Made by a program: the position numbers and the translations under genes. From Flagellimonas sp. 389 (GTDB lineage: Bacteria; Bacteroidota; Bacteroidia; Flavobacteriales; Flavobacteriaceae): a DNA stretch of 64,000 nucleotides. How positions within the stretch are numbered: position 1 is the first letter of the stretch; each line of letters starts with the position of its first letter. A model generated the notes under the pieces. That model did no database searches and was not told the origin of the DNA. It saw only the letters and a list, made by a program, of their open reading frames with translations. This document shows, piece by piece, positions 44,076 to 53,510 of this stretch. The stretch spans positions 316,473-380,472 of the forward strand of contig NZ_JAHCMU010000001.1 of the NCBI RefSeq assembly GCF_018449435.1, written 5' to 3'.

Positions 44076-45712
44076 TTTGTTTTGCCGCGTAATCTTTCAA
44101 ATGCTTCATAGGCCCTATCCACTTTTTCCTTGGGAGCCTTTTCGAATTCTTTCTCCGTAACCTTATAATATTTTTGAACGCTATCCAGCTTTTTATGCAT
44201 AGCATCAATTACCCCTGAATAGGATTCTTTGTCAATTAAGTTAATCAATTCTTGTGGGTCTTTTTCCAGATCATAAAACTCCCAAGAATCGATATCATCA
44301 TAAAAGTGTATGAGTTTGTAACGCTTGGTGCGGATACCATACTGTTTTTTTACCATATGAAAAGCAGGATAATCGTAATAGTGATAATAGACCACATCCC
44401 TAAAATCTCCTTCTTTCATACTACCATCCAACAATCCTTTGAAGGATTCCCCTTGCATTTCGCTGGCAAATTCAGAGGCATTGGCAAAATCCAAAAAGGT
44501 CTGGGCAAAATCCAGGTTTTGGGTAAGCGCCTCAACTTCGGTGCCCGGTTTGATTCTACCGGGTAATTGCATCACCAATGGCATTCCCATAGATTCTTCG
44601 TACATAAAACGCTTATCGAACCATCCCTTTTCACCCAGATAGAACCCTTGGTCCGAGGTGTAGACCACCAACGTATTTTTATCGAGCCCGTTGTCTTCCA
44701 GATAATCCAAAATCCTACCTATACCCTCATCCACAGCTGCGATAGTCGCCAAATAATCCTGGAGATAGCGTTGCCCCTTCCATTCGGCCAGTTCTTTCCC
44801 CTTCAAATCAGCCTTGTGGAAGGCATTGTTTTTTGGCAGATAGGCCTCATCCCATTGCTTACGCTGTTCTTGTGACATACGCTCAAAATCGGTCGTCCAT
44901 GGGTTATGCGCCAATTCGGCACTTCCATGTTCCAATGTCATTTTTAGGTCATGGCCTTCGTACATGTCCTTATAAATGGTCTGTTGTTGTTCTTTGGCAG
45001 CTTGTTGGTTCTCAAAATCTGGGAAATAGGTATCTGGTAACGGAAATTGTACGGAATCATACTTATTGGCATGTCGTAAGGCGGGCATCCAATTTCTATG
45101 AGGGGCTTTATGGTGAACCATCAAAAAGAAAGGTAGGCTGTCTGTTCGTTTATGCCGCAACCAATCCAACGCATCGTCGGTTATAATATCCGTTGTATAA
45201 CCTTCTATTCGGGTGGTATCTCCATTTTCTATAAAATCTGGATTGTAGTAATTTCCTTGATCAACCAATATTTTAGCATAGTCAAACCCTTCGGGACTAC
45301 CGTGTAAGTGCCATTTCCCTGTAATTGCAGTTTCATATCCCGCCTTTTTCAACATCTTGGGCAAGGTTGGTTGACTTCCATCAAAACGCTCACCATTTTG
45401 TCGAAAACCATTTATGTGATTGTGCTTTCCGGTCAATATTACGGCTCGGCTAGGCCCGCAAATGGAATTGGTACAAAAATTATTTCTGAAAATAGCTCCG
45501 TTTTTAGCAATTCTGTCAATGTTTGGGGTAGGTGCCAACTGACTCAGTTCATGACCGTAAGCACTAATTGCCTGAAGCGCATGATCATCCGACATGATGA
45601 ACAGAATGTTTGGAGGTTCGTCCGCTATTTCTTCCTCCGTTGCTTTGTTTTTGCACCCCACTACAAACAATGAGAATATCACTACCAATACTAATCTGTC
45701 GCACTTTCTCAT
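44072..45712 (-). CDS. Type I sulfatase, lipoprotein
   Basis: Formylglycine-dependent sulfatase (546 aa) with a lipoprotein signal ending VVGC. The CxPSR maturation motif is CGPSR with C85 as the modified residue, followed by LTGKHNH. The metal-binding start is NILFIMSDDH, and HHKAPHRNW and YTSDQGFYLGEKGWFDKR are typical of N-acetylglucosamine-6-sulfatase-like (S1_11) members. It overlaps both neighbours by 4 bp (esterase upstream, EEP protein downstream). Its presence says that the glycan target, or an alternative one, carries sulfate esters, a marine trait. Confidence 0.93.
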   Translation of the reverse strand: MRKCDRLVLVVIFSLFVVGCKNKATEEEIADEPPNILFIMSDDHALQAISAYGHELSQLAPTPNIDRIAKNGAIFRNNFCTNSICGPSRAVILTGKHNHINGFRQNGERFDGSQPTLPKMLKKAGYETAITGKWHLHGSPEGFDYAKILVDQGNYYNPDFIENGDTTRIEGYTTDIITDDALDWLRHKRTDSLPFFLMVHHKAPHRNWMPALRHANKYDSVQFPLPDTYFPDFENQQAAKEQQQTIYKDMYEGHDLKMTLEHGSAELAHNPWTTDFERMSQEQRKQWDEAYLPKNNAFHKADLKGKELAEWKGQRYLQDYLATIAAVDEGIGRILDYLEDNGLDKNTLVVYTSDQGFYLGEKGWFDKRFMYEESMGMPLVMQLPGRIKPGTEVEALTQNLDFAQTFLDFANASEFASEMQGESFKGLLDGSMKEGDFRDVVYYHYYDYPAFHMVKKQYGIRTKRYKLIHFYDDIDSWEFYDLEKDPQELINLIDKESYSGVIDAMHKKLDSVQKYYKVTEKEFEKAPKEKVDRAYEAFERLRGKTK

Positions 45713-46614
45713 TGGTTTCTTCCAATTTCTATTTTTGATTGAAGCATTTCTCCTCTAATAATTGTTTTTTCAACAAATTCAGCTATCATATCAGCATAAG
45801 CATAGGCCAAATTCGCCCAATCATGATTACCAACAGGGTCAACTGCCAATAGGTATGAAGTATTTAAATCCTTCAGCTTTTCAGCCATACTTTCTGGACC
45901 GTCAAGTAGTAGATAGCCTGGTTTTTCTATATCGCAATAATGATGTGGTGCCGTGGCATAAGGAACAAGCTTATCTTTTGTGCCATGGAAAAATAGGGAC
46001 GGAATCGCCGTCTCCTTTGTGATATATGTTGCATCCACAACAGCTCCAGAAAAGGAAATGACCCCAGAAAAACTTATTTCTCCATATGGCAATTTTTTAA
46101 ACTGATATTGATTTTTCATAAAAACCGTATTCAACACCGCTTCGGCTCCCGCACTGCTCCCAGCCAAGATGATAGTATTTGGGTCTACCTTTAAATCCGA
46201 AGCGTTTTTAAGTAAAAAATCGGTGGCTTTTAAAATATCTTCTGTAGCTGCCAAAAAAGTCTCTATTTTTTCTTGGGCAGGAACCATACATCCAAAACCT
46301 TTGTTCTTTCTCAAAAGTCGATAGCTCATCGAAGCAACTACATAACCTTTTTCCGCCATCGCTGTGCAGAACTTTTTTTCCAGTGGATTGTCGCGCTTTC
46401 CACTGCTAAACCCTCCTCCGTGTACCAGTAAAATCAAAGGTCTATTTTCGATATCATCCTTTTTTGAAGCGTAAACATCTAGTTGCAACGTGTCTGAATA
46501 GGTATGGGTGGTCGTCTCTATTTTAGAAAAAATAGCATCCACATAACGTGTTTGTGCCGTCGCGGATACAAAACTGAACAGTACTATGAAAGCGGCTATA
46601 ATTCTAAATTTCAT
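45709..46614 (-). CDS. Secreted alpha/beta-hydrolase, probable carbohydrate esterase
   Basis: A 301-aa serine hydrolase with a signal peptide (FVSATAQ). The oxyanion motif is LLVHGGGFSSG (about residues 62-72) and the nucleophile S154 sits in GSSAG. A late His in VGNHDWANL (near 262) is the likely catalytic base, with D in GTKDKLVPY. This organisation is shared by esterases and lipases acting on small acyl groups. The gene is coupled to the sulfatase (4-bp overlap) and starts 7 bp from the GH3 stop, implying de-acylation of the same polymer. Exact substrate is not predictable. Confidence 0.85.
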   Translation of the reverse strand: MKFRIIAAFIVLFSFVSATAQTRYVDAIFSKIETTTHTYSDTLQLDVYASKKDDIENRPLILLVHGGGFSSGKRDNPLEKKFCTAMAEKGYVVASMSYRLLRKNKGFGCMVPAQEKIETFLAATEDILKATDFLLKNASDLKVDPNTIILAGSSAGAEAVLNTVFMKNQYQFKKLPYGEISFSGVISFSGAVVDATYITKETAIPSLFFHGTKDKLVPYATAPHHYCDIEKPGYLLLDGPESMAEKLKDLNTSYLLAVDPVGNHDWANLAYAYADMIAEFVEKTIIRGEMLQSKIEIGRNQ

Positions 46615-46621
46615 GAATATC

Positions 46622-48898
46622 CTATTTTAACGTGAAGGATGTTTTGAGCGATGCATTGGAATCCGTTCCCACAAAAACTTCAAAATCTCCAGGTTCCAAA
46701 ATAAATTCCAAGTCGCTGTTATAGAACTTTAAATCATCAGGGGACAAGGCTATCGTTACCTTTTTACTTTCACCTTTCTTCAGAAAAACTTTATTGAATC
46801 CTTTTAATTCCCTCATTGGCGGTGTGATGCTACGTACTACGTCCCTAAGATATAGCTGCACCACTTCCTCACCGTCGTAATCACCAGTATTGGTCAATGT
46901 AACGGTCGCTTGTACGGATTCTCCCTGACCAATTTTAGTTTTATCCAAAACCAAATCCGAGTACTTGAATAAGGTATAGCTAAGTCCATAACCAAACGGA
47001 AGTAATGGGGTATTCTCCACGTCCAAATAGTTCGATTTGAACTTTTGAAATTCATCTTTTAGCGGAGGTCTCCCTGTATTTTTTACACTGTGATAAATAG
47101 GTATTTGCCCCACATTTCTGGGCCAGGTTGCGGTTAGTTTTCCTGAAGGATTGTAATTCCCAAAAACCACATCAGCAACAGCATTCCCAGCTTCTACACC
47201 CGGATGCCATACCTGCAAAATGGAAACGGGCATATTGAACTCTTCTGGAATGGTCAATGGTCTTCCGCTCATCAAGACCAATACGACCGGTTTCCCAGTA
47301 GCAACCAATTCCCTGATCAATTTTTTCTGACTTTCAGGAATGGAAATATCCGTTCTACTTGCTGCTTCACCACTCATTTCTGTTGCTTCACCAACAACAG
47401 CAACGACAACATCCGCATTGGCAGTAGCTTGCATCGCTTCTTGCAATAATTTATCAGGAGATTTTTTATCAATTACAATTCTGAGGCCAAAGACATTCAC
47501 CTTTTTTGCTAATTCAGGGTCATCCGAAATATTGGCTCCTTTGGCGTATGTTATAGTAGCATTGGGCACAACATTTTTAAAACCCTCTAAAATGGTTACC
47601 GCCAATCTTGTGTCCCCCGTAGGTGCCCATGTACCCAGCATATTGTTTCGGCTATCTGCTAAAGGTCCTACTAATGCTATTTTCACATCCTTTTTTAAAG
47701 GCAATACCTGATTATGATTTTTAAAGAGCACAAAGGAACGTGCAGCAATTTCCCTTGCCGATTTCCTGTTTTCAGGGGTCAAAATATCCTTCTTCGGTCT
47801 TTTTTTATCAAGGTAACGATAGGGATCATCGAACAATCCCAGTTTGTATTTAGCTTCCAAAACACGTCGACAAGCGTTTGTGATTTCCATTTCGGTTACT
47901 TTTCCTTCGTCATATGATTTTTTCAATGTGGTCAAAAACCCTTCTCCCACCATATCCATATCCAGTCCCGCCTTTAATGCCAAAGCCGATACTGCTTGCA
48001 AATCACCAAGACCATGGGCAATCATTTCATTTAAGGAGGTATAATCGGAAACGACCATTCCATCAAAACCCCAACGGTCACGAAGCAAATCGGTGAGCAA
48101 CCATTTGTTTCCCGTAGCGGGCACGCCATCCACATCGTTAAAAGAACTCATGACCGTTCCTACACCAGCATCTATAGCAGCTTTATAAGGAGGAAGGTAT
48201 TGGTTGAACATTCTGGTCCGGCTCATATCCACGGTATGGTAGTCGCGTCCCGCTTCGGAAGCACCGTAAAGGGCAAAATGTTTTACACAGGCCAACATGG
48301 TATTAGGGGCCATAATATCTTCGCCTTGGTATCCCTCCACCATAGTTTTGGCAATGGCAGCACCTAGAAATGGGTCTTCTCCCGCTCCTTCGGCTATACG
48401 GCCCCAACGAGGATCTCTCGCAATGTCGACCATGGGTGAAAAATTCCAATTGATACCATCTGCGGTAGCTTCGGTAGCTGAAATACGTGCCACTTTTGCT
48501 ATCAAATCCATATCCCAACTGCTTGAAAGTCCCAACGGAATTGGAAAGGTAGTTTTGTAGCCATGGATAACATCGGAACCAAAAAGCAATGGTATTTTTA
48601 AACGGGTATTGTTAACAGCAAGTTCTTGGGCTGTCCGTACGCTTTCTGGACCTGAAACCCCGAATAGGCCACCCACCTGCCCCGCTTTTATTTTTTTCTC
48701 TACATTCTTGCTCACCACGGAACCGGTAGCAACACCCCCGCCTGGGGTCAATAAATTCAATTGTCCTATTTTCTCTTCCAGGGTCATTTTCTCTAAAAGT
48801 GCTTCAATCTGAGGGGTACGTTCCTGAGCTTGTATAGCTATTACACCAATAAGGAAGATGAAGATGCGTAAAATATAAGTAGGTCTTTGATATTTCAT
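46622..48898 (-). CDS. GH3 beta-glucosidase (BglX-like)
   Basis: Periplasmic exo-beta-glucosidase (758 aa), signal peptide to about residue 25 (AIQAQ). Conserved parts include LLTPGGGVATGS, PLLFGSDVIHGYKTTFPIPL, KHFALYGASEAGRDY and nucleophile D285 in MVVSDYTSL. A C-terminal fibronectin III-like domain follows. It is the BglX type, distinct from the xylosidase-like GH3 at 22.6 kb. In Bacteroides, a GH3 next to a GH144 hydrolyses beta-1,2-glucooligosaccharides; the same partnership is present here. Neighbours are 7 and 13 bp away. Confidence 0.94.
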   Translation of the reverse strand: MKYQRPTYILRIFIFLIGVIAIQAQERTPQIEALLEKMTLEEKIGQLNLLTPGGGVATGSVVSKNVEKKIKAGQVGGLFGVSGPESVRTAQELAVNNTRLKIPLLFGSDVIHGYKTTFPIPLGLSSSWDMDLIAKVARISATEATADGINWNFSPMVDIARDPRWGRIAEGAGEDPFLGAAIAKTMVEGYQGEDIMAPNTMLACVKHFALYGASEAGRDYHTVDMSRTRMFNQYLPPYKAAIDAGVGTVMSSFNDVDGVPATGNKWLLTDLLRDRWGFDGMVVSDYTSLNEMIAHGLGDLQAVSALALKAGLDMDMVGEGFLTTLKKSYDEGKVTEMEITNACRRVLEAKYKLGLFDDPYRYLDKKRPKKDILTPENRKSAREIAARSFVLFKNHNQVLPLKKDVKIALVGPLADSRNNMLGTWAPTGDTRLAVTILEGFKNVVPNATITYAKGANISDDPELAKKVNVFGLRIVIDKKSPDKLLQEAMQATANADVVVAVVGEATEMSGEAASRTDISIPESQKKLIRELVATGKPVVLVLMSGRPLTIPEEFNMPVSILQVWHPGVEAGNAVADVVFGNYNPSGKLTATWPRNVGQIPIYHSVKNTGRPPLKDEFQKFKSNYLDVENTPLLPFGYGLSYTLFKYSDLVLDKTKIGQGESVQATVTLTNTGDYDGEEVVQLYLRDVVRSITPPMRELKGFNKVFLKKGESKKVTIALSPDDLKFYNSDLEFILEPGDFEVFVGTDSNASLKTSFTLK

Positions 48899-48911
48899 AT
48901 GTATTCGATTA

Positions 48912-50651
48912 TTATTCTATTATTTCGATTTTTGATTGTTCGGAAACGCCATTTTCGTTGAAGGCTTCTACCGAGAAGTAATATTTTTGATCCGTGTTCA
49001 ATGATTTTATTTCTAGATCTGTTTTATCGTAGACCAACCAAGAACTGTATAATTTATCGGGAGCAATACCCCATAAAACATTGTAACCTTGAGCTCCCTT
49101 GACCGCATCCCAAGTAACCAGCGCGCCTCTTCTTTTATCATGACGTTCAACGACTAGCTTTTTTACCGATTTGGGAGCTTTGCCAAATCCATTTCCAAAA
49201 ACACGTATGTCCGAAATGGATAGATGAGGTGTAGGCACATGGATATTTTGATAGCGTATGTATCTTGCTTTTTCCGGGTTATTGAGGGCTACATAATCAT
49301 TGGGAACGTCTCTTTTATTTTGGCTTTGATCTACAATGGTTTTCCATTCCTTTCCATTACCTGAAGCTTCAACGGTATACTGATGGTACAAGCCTGGAAT
49401 TTTACCATACATGTCCGATTTATAATCATTATAATTTATTTGTACCGCACGGATTTCCATAAGTCTTCCCAAATCGATTTCAACCCATTGGGTGTCGTTT
49501 GTGTTTTCTGCCAACCAAAACGTTTTTACGTTTTCATCCACTAGATGACTGGCTGGATATTCTTCGGATTGGGAAGATGCTTTTACAGGTTTTTTATACG
49601 AAAGCACCATCCATCCTGTAAACTTGCCCTTTTTATCCTTTGTTGATGGAGCATAGTGCGGATAATCGCCAAAACGGGTATTGGAATACAGGAGTCCATC
49701 AGCATCAAGATAGGTGGGAAACATTCCTATACGTCTTTCCCAACCCACGTTCACATTCACCGCCATTGAGGAAAAATGCCACAATTGGTCATCGGGCCCA
49801 GTTACTGTACTACCATGACCAGCACCATTGATGAACCCTCCTGGTTTATATGAAAAAGGGTTATTCGGGGCATATTCAAAAGGACCTAAAGGAGAATCGC
49901 CAATATAAACACCATCTCCATACACATCGAATTCTGTACCAGGAGCACCATACTGCAAATAGTATTTGTCATTGAACTTGTTCATCCATGGACCTTCTAT
50001 GTAACCACTCAAAATGGTATCCCGGTGGTTTTCACCAAAACGTTCCCAACCGTGTTTTTCTGGCTCTAAATTAAAGAGCTCATGAATTTCATTGGAAGGG
50101 CGAAATTTTTTGTTTTTATCGAGTTTTTCTGCTCGAATCGGAAATTTGTTTGATGATCCCCAGTAGATATAGCCTTGGTCGTCGTCATCGATAAAAAGTG
50201 CCGGATCTTGTAAACGATGTAAAATAGCAGGCGTAGCTTTCCATTCGCCACTTTTAGGGTTTTCCGAGTATAAAACACTCATGGAACCTGATGGGTTTCC
50301 TGCCATATATAGCACCGAATCCTTATAGTTATGGGCCGCAGGTGCGTTGGAACCTTGAAAATACCATTGCTTAGGCCGGATAAACTCCCATTCATCCATA
50401 TCTTCTGAATGCCAATATCCCATGGACCGTGTAACAAACATGTAATATTCATCCTTAAAGCGCACCACTGCAGGATCGGCCCCAGAGCGATAGGACAAAT
50501 CTTTATGGGCATTGTAGATCATGTAGGTGTAATCCAGATTTATGGGATTACAATAGGTTTTAGTTGTTTCCTGTCCAAAAGACCCAACAGATATTAAGAG
50601 TAAAAATATTGTCGATGTAGTTTGTTTCAATTTTAGGAATGTGTGTTTCAT
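48912..50651 (-). CDS. GH43-family enzyme with F5/8C and FN3 domains
   Basis: Secreted protein of 579 aa with signal peptide (LLISVGSFGQ). The five-bladed GH43 propeller spans about residues 30-340: the base lies in SGADPAVVRFKDEYY, the pKa modulator in LQDPALFIDDD and the acid in SGYIEGPWM. A discoidin-like F5/8C domain (about 350-490) and a fibronectin III domain (500-579) follow, for glycan attachment. GH43 enzymes release arabinose, xylose or galactose; the subfamily cannot be fixed here. It lies between GH144 and GH3 genes with gaps of 45 and 13 bp, implying that the target polymer is decorated. Confidence 0.88.
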   Translation of the reverse strand: MKHTFLKLKQTTSTIFLLLISVGSFGQETTKTYCNPINLDYTYMIYNAHKDLSYRSGADPAVVRFKDEYYMFVTRSMGYWHSEDMDEWEFIRPKQWYFQGSNAPAAHNYKDSVLYMAGNPSGSMSVLYSENPKSGEWKATPAILHRLQDPALFIDDDDQGYIYWGSSNKFPIRAEKLDKNKKFRPSNEIHELFNLEPEKHGWERFGENHRDTILSGYIEGPWMNKFNDKYYLQYGAPGTEFDVYGDGVYIGDSPLGPFEYAPNNPFSYKPGGFINGAGHGSTVTGPDDQLWHFSSMAVNVNVGWERRIGMFPTYLDADGLLYSNTRFGDYPHYAPSTKDKKGKFTGWMVLSYKKPVKASSQSEEYPASHLVDENVKTFWLAENTNDTQWVEIDLGRLMEIRAVQINYNDYKSDMYGKIPGLYHQYTVEASGNGKEWKTIVDQSQNKRDVPNDYVALNNPEKARYIRYQNIHVPTPHLSISDIRVFGNGFGKAPKSVKKLVVERHDKRRGALVTWDAVKGAQGYNVLWGIAPDKLYSSWLVYDKTDLEIKSLNTDQKYYFSVEAFNENGVSEQSKIEIIE

Positions 50652-50696
50652 ATCTTACTTTTTTTCATCAAAAACCTTACCATTTTAAAGCGTTAA

Positions 50697-52082
50697 TCAA
50701 TACGTAAAACCAAGTTTATCCAAACCCTTTTGAACGTCTTCGTTTTGCATAAACAGATTCCATAAAAGACCTGTTCTATAGTTTTCAATCATGATTATCT
50801 GAGGTCCTTGATCAATGGCCAAATACGCTTCGGCAACCCAATAATTGTGTTGCGGACTATAAGCATCGTAAAATCCCGCCGGTCCCAAAAGCATATCTTT
50901 CAACCTATAGAATGTTTGCATGGCCCTGAGGGATTCTTCAGGTGTGTAAGGGATAGAACTTATGGCCGCGGTAGGAGAAATTACCCCTTGATCATTAGCA
51001 GGACTATGTGCGGTATATCCAATACTTCCATCATTATTCCTGGTATAGCTGGCAGTAAGTCCCCAAGTATCTGGTCCATAATCACGATATCCCAAAGGGT
51101 TCTCAACACAGTATTGATAATTAATCCTGGAGTGGTTTACGTTTACGGCTCCATAATCGGCATATGCATCGGAGAGGCCATTCGGGTTCAATCCCAAATA
51201 GGAATAGTGCGCCCAGAAAAGGGGACCTCCAAATTGTGGGGAGCCAGGATGGTTTACTAAAATTGGTATGTCATATTGAACATTGGATGAGACCATACCT
51301 CCATTCGATGCCCACCCATTGTCATAGACTTCCTTTGCAATGCTATAATCTGGAGATGCAGCGGCAAGGATATAAGTAATCAAGGTTTCATTATATCCCT
51401 TTAGTTGTAAATTGATGGCAAATTCGTTTTGGGGACTCCAATGCCAATACAAGGTATTTTGGCCTTGGGTATACCAGTTCCATTCCACTCCTTTCCAAAG
51501 TGCATCTGCTTTTTGTGCCAATAATACCTCCTCTTCGTTTCCGTTTTTGAAATACTCTTTTATGCAAATAAACCCTTGGGCCAAAAATGCTGTTTCCACC
51601 AAATCTCCCCCATCATCCAACGGACTAAAGGGAATGACTTTTCCGGTACTTCCACTTAACCAATGCGGCCATGCACCATGAAACCTATCCGAAGTTTCCA
51701 AAAAAGCTACTATTTGTTCTAAACGTTGAAGTCCTTCTTCCCTACTGATCAGATTTCTTTCTATTCCCACCAGAATGGACATCAATCCAAAACCAGTTCC
51801 ACCAATAGCAACTGTGCCTTCTCCCAAACCAGGTTCCGAAGGGTGGTAACGTTCCCTTGCTGCACCAGAATCAGCATCCGCAAAATCCCAGAAGTATTTG
51901 AAAGTTAGTTCTTGCACCAAATCCATAAGTTCTTTATCTGGGATAGGTTCTGGTTCTGGCTCGGTTACGGGATCAACAGGCTCGGTAGGATGGTCAATCG
52001 TACTTACCTCATCAGTTTCATCATTACTGGAACATCCACAAAGTATGAAAAGAGCGCACAGTATATATAGCTTTTTTACCAT
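50697..52082 (-). CDS. GH144-like (glycoamylase-domain) endo-beta-glucanase lipoprotein, copy 1
   Basis: A 461-aa lipoprotein (signal ending ILCGC) with an EP-rich linker and a large (alpha/alpha)6-type glycoamylase-like domain: FKYFWDFADADSGAARERY, GTGFGLMSILVGIERNLIS, DRFHGAWPHWLSG, DDGGDLVETAFLAQG and the final AIDQGPQIIMIENYRTGLLW. This Pfam family, often labelled glucoamylase, includes GH144 endo-beta-1,2-glucanases such as the Chitinophaga founder. It is a paralogue of the next gene. With GH3 and SusC/SusD beside it, hydrolysis of beta-1,2-glucan is the leading prediction, though other linkages are possible in the broader family. Confidence 0.82.
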   Translation of the reverse strand: MVKKLYILCALFILCGCSSNDETDEVSTIDHPTEPVDPVTEPEPEPIPDKELMDLVQELTFKYFWDFADADSGAARERYHPSEPGLGEGTVAIGGTGFGLMSILVGIERNLISREEGLQRLEQIVAFLETSDRFHGAWPHWLSGSTGKVIPFSPLDDGGDLVETAFLAQGFICIKEYFKNGNEEEVLLAQKADALWKGVEWNWYTQGQNTLYWHWSPQNEFAINLQLKGYNETLITYILAAASPDYSIAKEVYDNGWASNGGMVSSNVQYDIPILVNHPGSPQFGGPLFWAHYSYLGLNPNGLSDAYADYGAVNVNHSRINYQYCVENPLGYRDYGPDTWGLTASYTRNNDGSIGYTAHSPANDQGVISPTAAISSIPYTPEESLRAMQTFYRLKDMLLGPAGFYDAYSPQHNYWVAEAYLAIDQGPQIIMIENYRTGLLWNLFMQNEDVQKGLDKLGFTY

Positions 52083-52141
52083 TTCTGAGTATACTTTGTT
52101 TTGCTTCCAGTCTGAACAAATTCTTTATTTGTTGTATTGAT

Positions 52142-53509
52142 TTAGTTTGATGATGTAAACCCAAGCTTTTCTAAACCTTTCCGCACATCTTGGTTTTGCA
52201 TAAACAGCTTCCAAAGAAGTCCAGTCCTATGATTTTCGATCATAACGGGAATCGGACCTTGGTCTATGGCCAAATAGCGTGGCACATACCAATCTTCTTC
52301 TAAACTGAATGCATCGTACGGACCATATTTTCCAATAAGGGAGTCCTGTTCTTCGTACATAAACCGTAAAAAGCGCAGACTTTCTTTTGGAGTATACGGC
52401 ATGGATGAAAGTGCCGCGGTGGGTGAAATCACGCTAATATCCTTGTCCGGTCTGTGCGCCGTATAGCCGTTTATGGAGTAGCTAGAGGTAAGTCCCCAAC
52501 ATTTTTCACCATAACCTTTAAAATCATTCGGATTCTCAACACTATGCCTGTAGTGGATAAGTGCATGATTCTGGTTCAGTTTCCAATAATCTCCAAATTG
52601 ATCTTTTAATCCTTTTGGATTCAATCCCAAATGGGAGTAATGTGCCCAAAAAAGTGGTCCCACGGGAGAATTCCCTCCTGGGTAATGGTCCAGTTCTGTA
52701 TCAAGGTCATAATACGTAGTACCATTTGAAATATCCCCGTTTCTTGCCCAACCTTTCGTATATACTTCTTTGCTAACGGGATGCGTGGGGGACGATGCAG
52801 CCAAAACGTACATGATAAGTGCTTCGTTATAGCCCATCACCTTAAAATTCATTTTCCACTTATGGTTTGGGGACCAATGCCAATAGAGGGCATTCTTGCC
52901 ACCTTTGGTATACCAATCCCATTCTACTTCCTCCCAGAGTTTTTGAATCGTTTCCACAAGTTGTTTTTCCCTTTCGTTCCCATCTTTGAAATATTCTTTG
53001 ACCGTCAACAATCCCTGAATCAGAAATGCAGTTTCCACTAAATCTCCACCATCGTCATGTTTGCTAAAGGGTGCTGTTTTTCCTGTTGGTATTAACCAGT
53101 GTGGCCAAGCTCCATGAAAACGGTCTGCTTTCGTGAGAAAATCAATGGTTGTTTCATAGCGTTCCAAAGCTTGTTCACGTGTAATGAAACCTCTTTCAAC
53201 ACCAACCAAAATTGCCATCAATCCAAATCCCGATCCACCTATGGTCACAATATCCTTATCATGTTCGGGGTATACATTGTCCAAATGTATTCTTTCACGG
53301 GCAAGTCCCGATATTGGTTCGGCACCTTCCCAGAAATAGTCAAAGGTTTGCCGTTGTACTTTGTCCATCAATTCCTTATCCGTATAAGAAACAGTTGTGG
53401 CGGTATTTTCAGCGGTATTTTTTTTAGTTTTCGGGCCATTGCACCCCGCTACTAAAGATGCAACAGCCGAAAAAACTAAAACTAACTTAACTACTAATTT
53501 GTTCCCCAT
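52142..53509 (-). CDS. GH144-like endo-beta-glucanase lipoprotein, copy 2
   Basis: A 455-aa lipoprotein (signal ending SLVAGC) homologous to copy 1 throughout: FDYFWEGAEPISGLARER, GSGFGLMAILVGVERGFIT, DRFHGAWPHWL, DDGGDLVETAFLIQG and AIDQGPIPVMIENHRTGLLW. It lacks the long acidic EP linker of copy 1. Placed 1 bp after the SusD stop, it should be tightly co-expressed with the transporter pair, while copy 1 follows 59 bp further. The two copies may differ in localisation or in chain length and decoration preference. Linkage specificity is inferred as for copy 1. Confidence 0.82.
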   Translation of the reverse strand: MGNKLVVKLVLVFSAVASLVAGCNGPKTKKNTAENTATTVSYTDKELMDKVQRQTFDYFWEGAEPISGLARERIHLDNVYPEHDKDIVTIGGSGFGLMAILVGVERGFITREQALERYETTIDFLTKADRFHGAWPHWLIPTGKTAPFSKHDDGGDLVETAFLIQGLLTVKEYFKDGNEREKQLVETIQKLWEEVEWDWYTKGGKNALYWHWSPNHKWKMNFKVMGYNEALIMYVLAASSPTHPVSKEVYTKGWARNGDISNGTTYYDLDTELDHYPGGNSPVGPLFWAHYSHLGLNPKGLKDQFGDYWKLNQNHALIHYRHSVENPNDFKGYGEKCWGLTSSYSINGYTAHRPDKDISVISPTAALSSMPYTPKESLRFLRFMYEEQDSLIGKYGPYDAFSLEEDWYVPRYLAIDQGPIPVMIENHRTGLLWKLFMQNQDVRKGLEKLGFTSSN

Positions 53510-53510
53510 A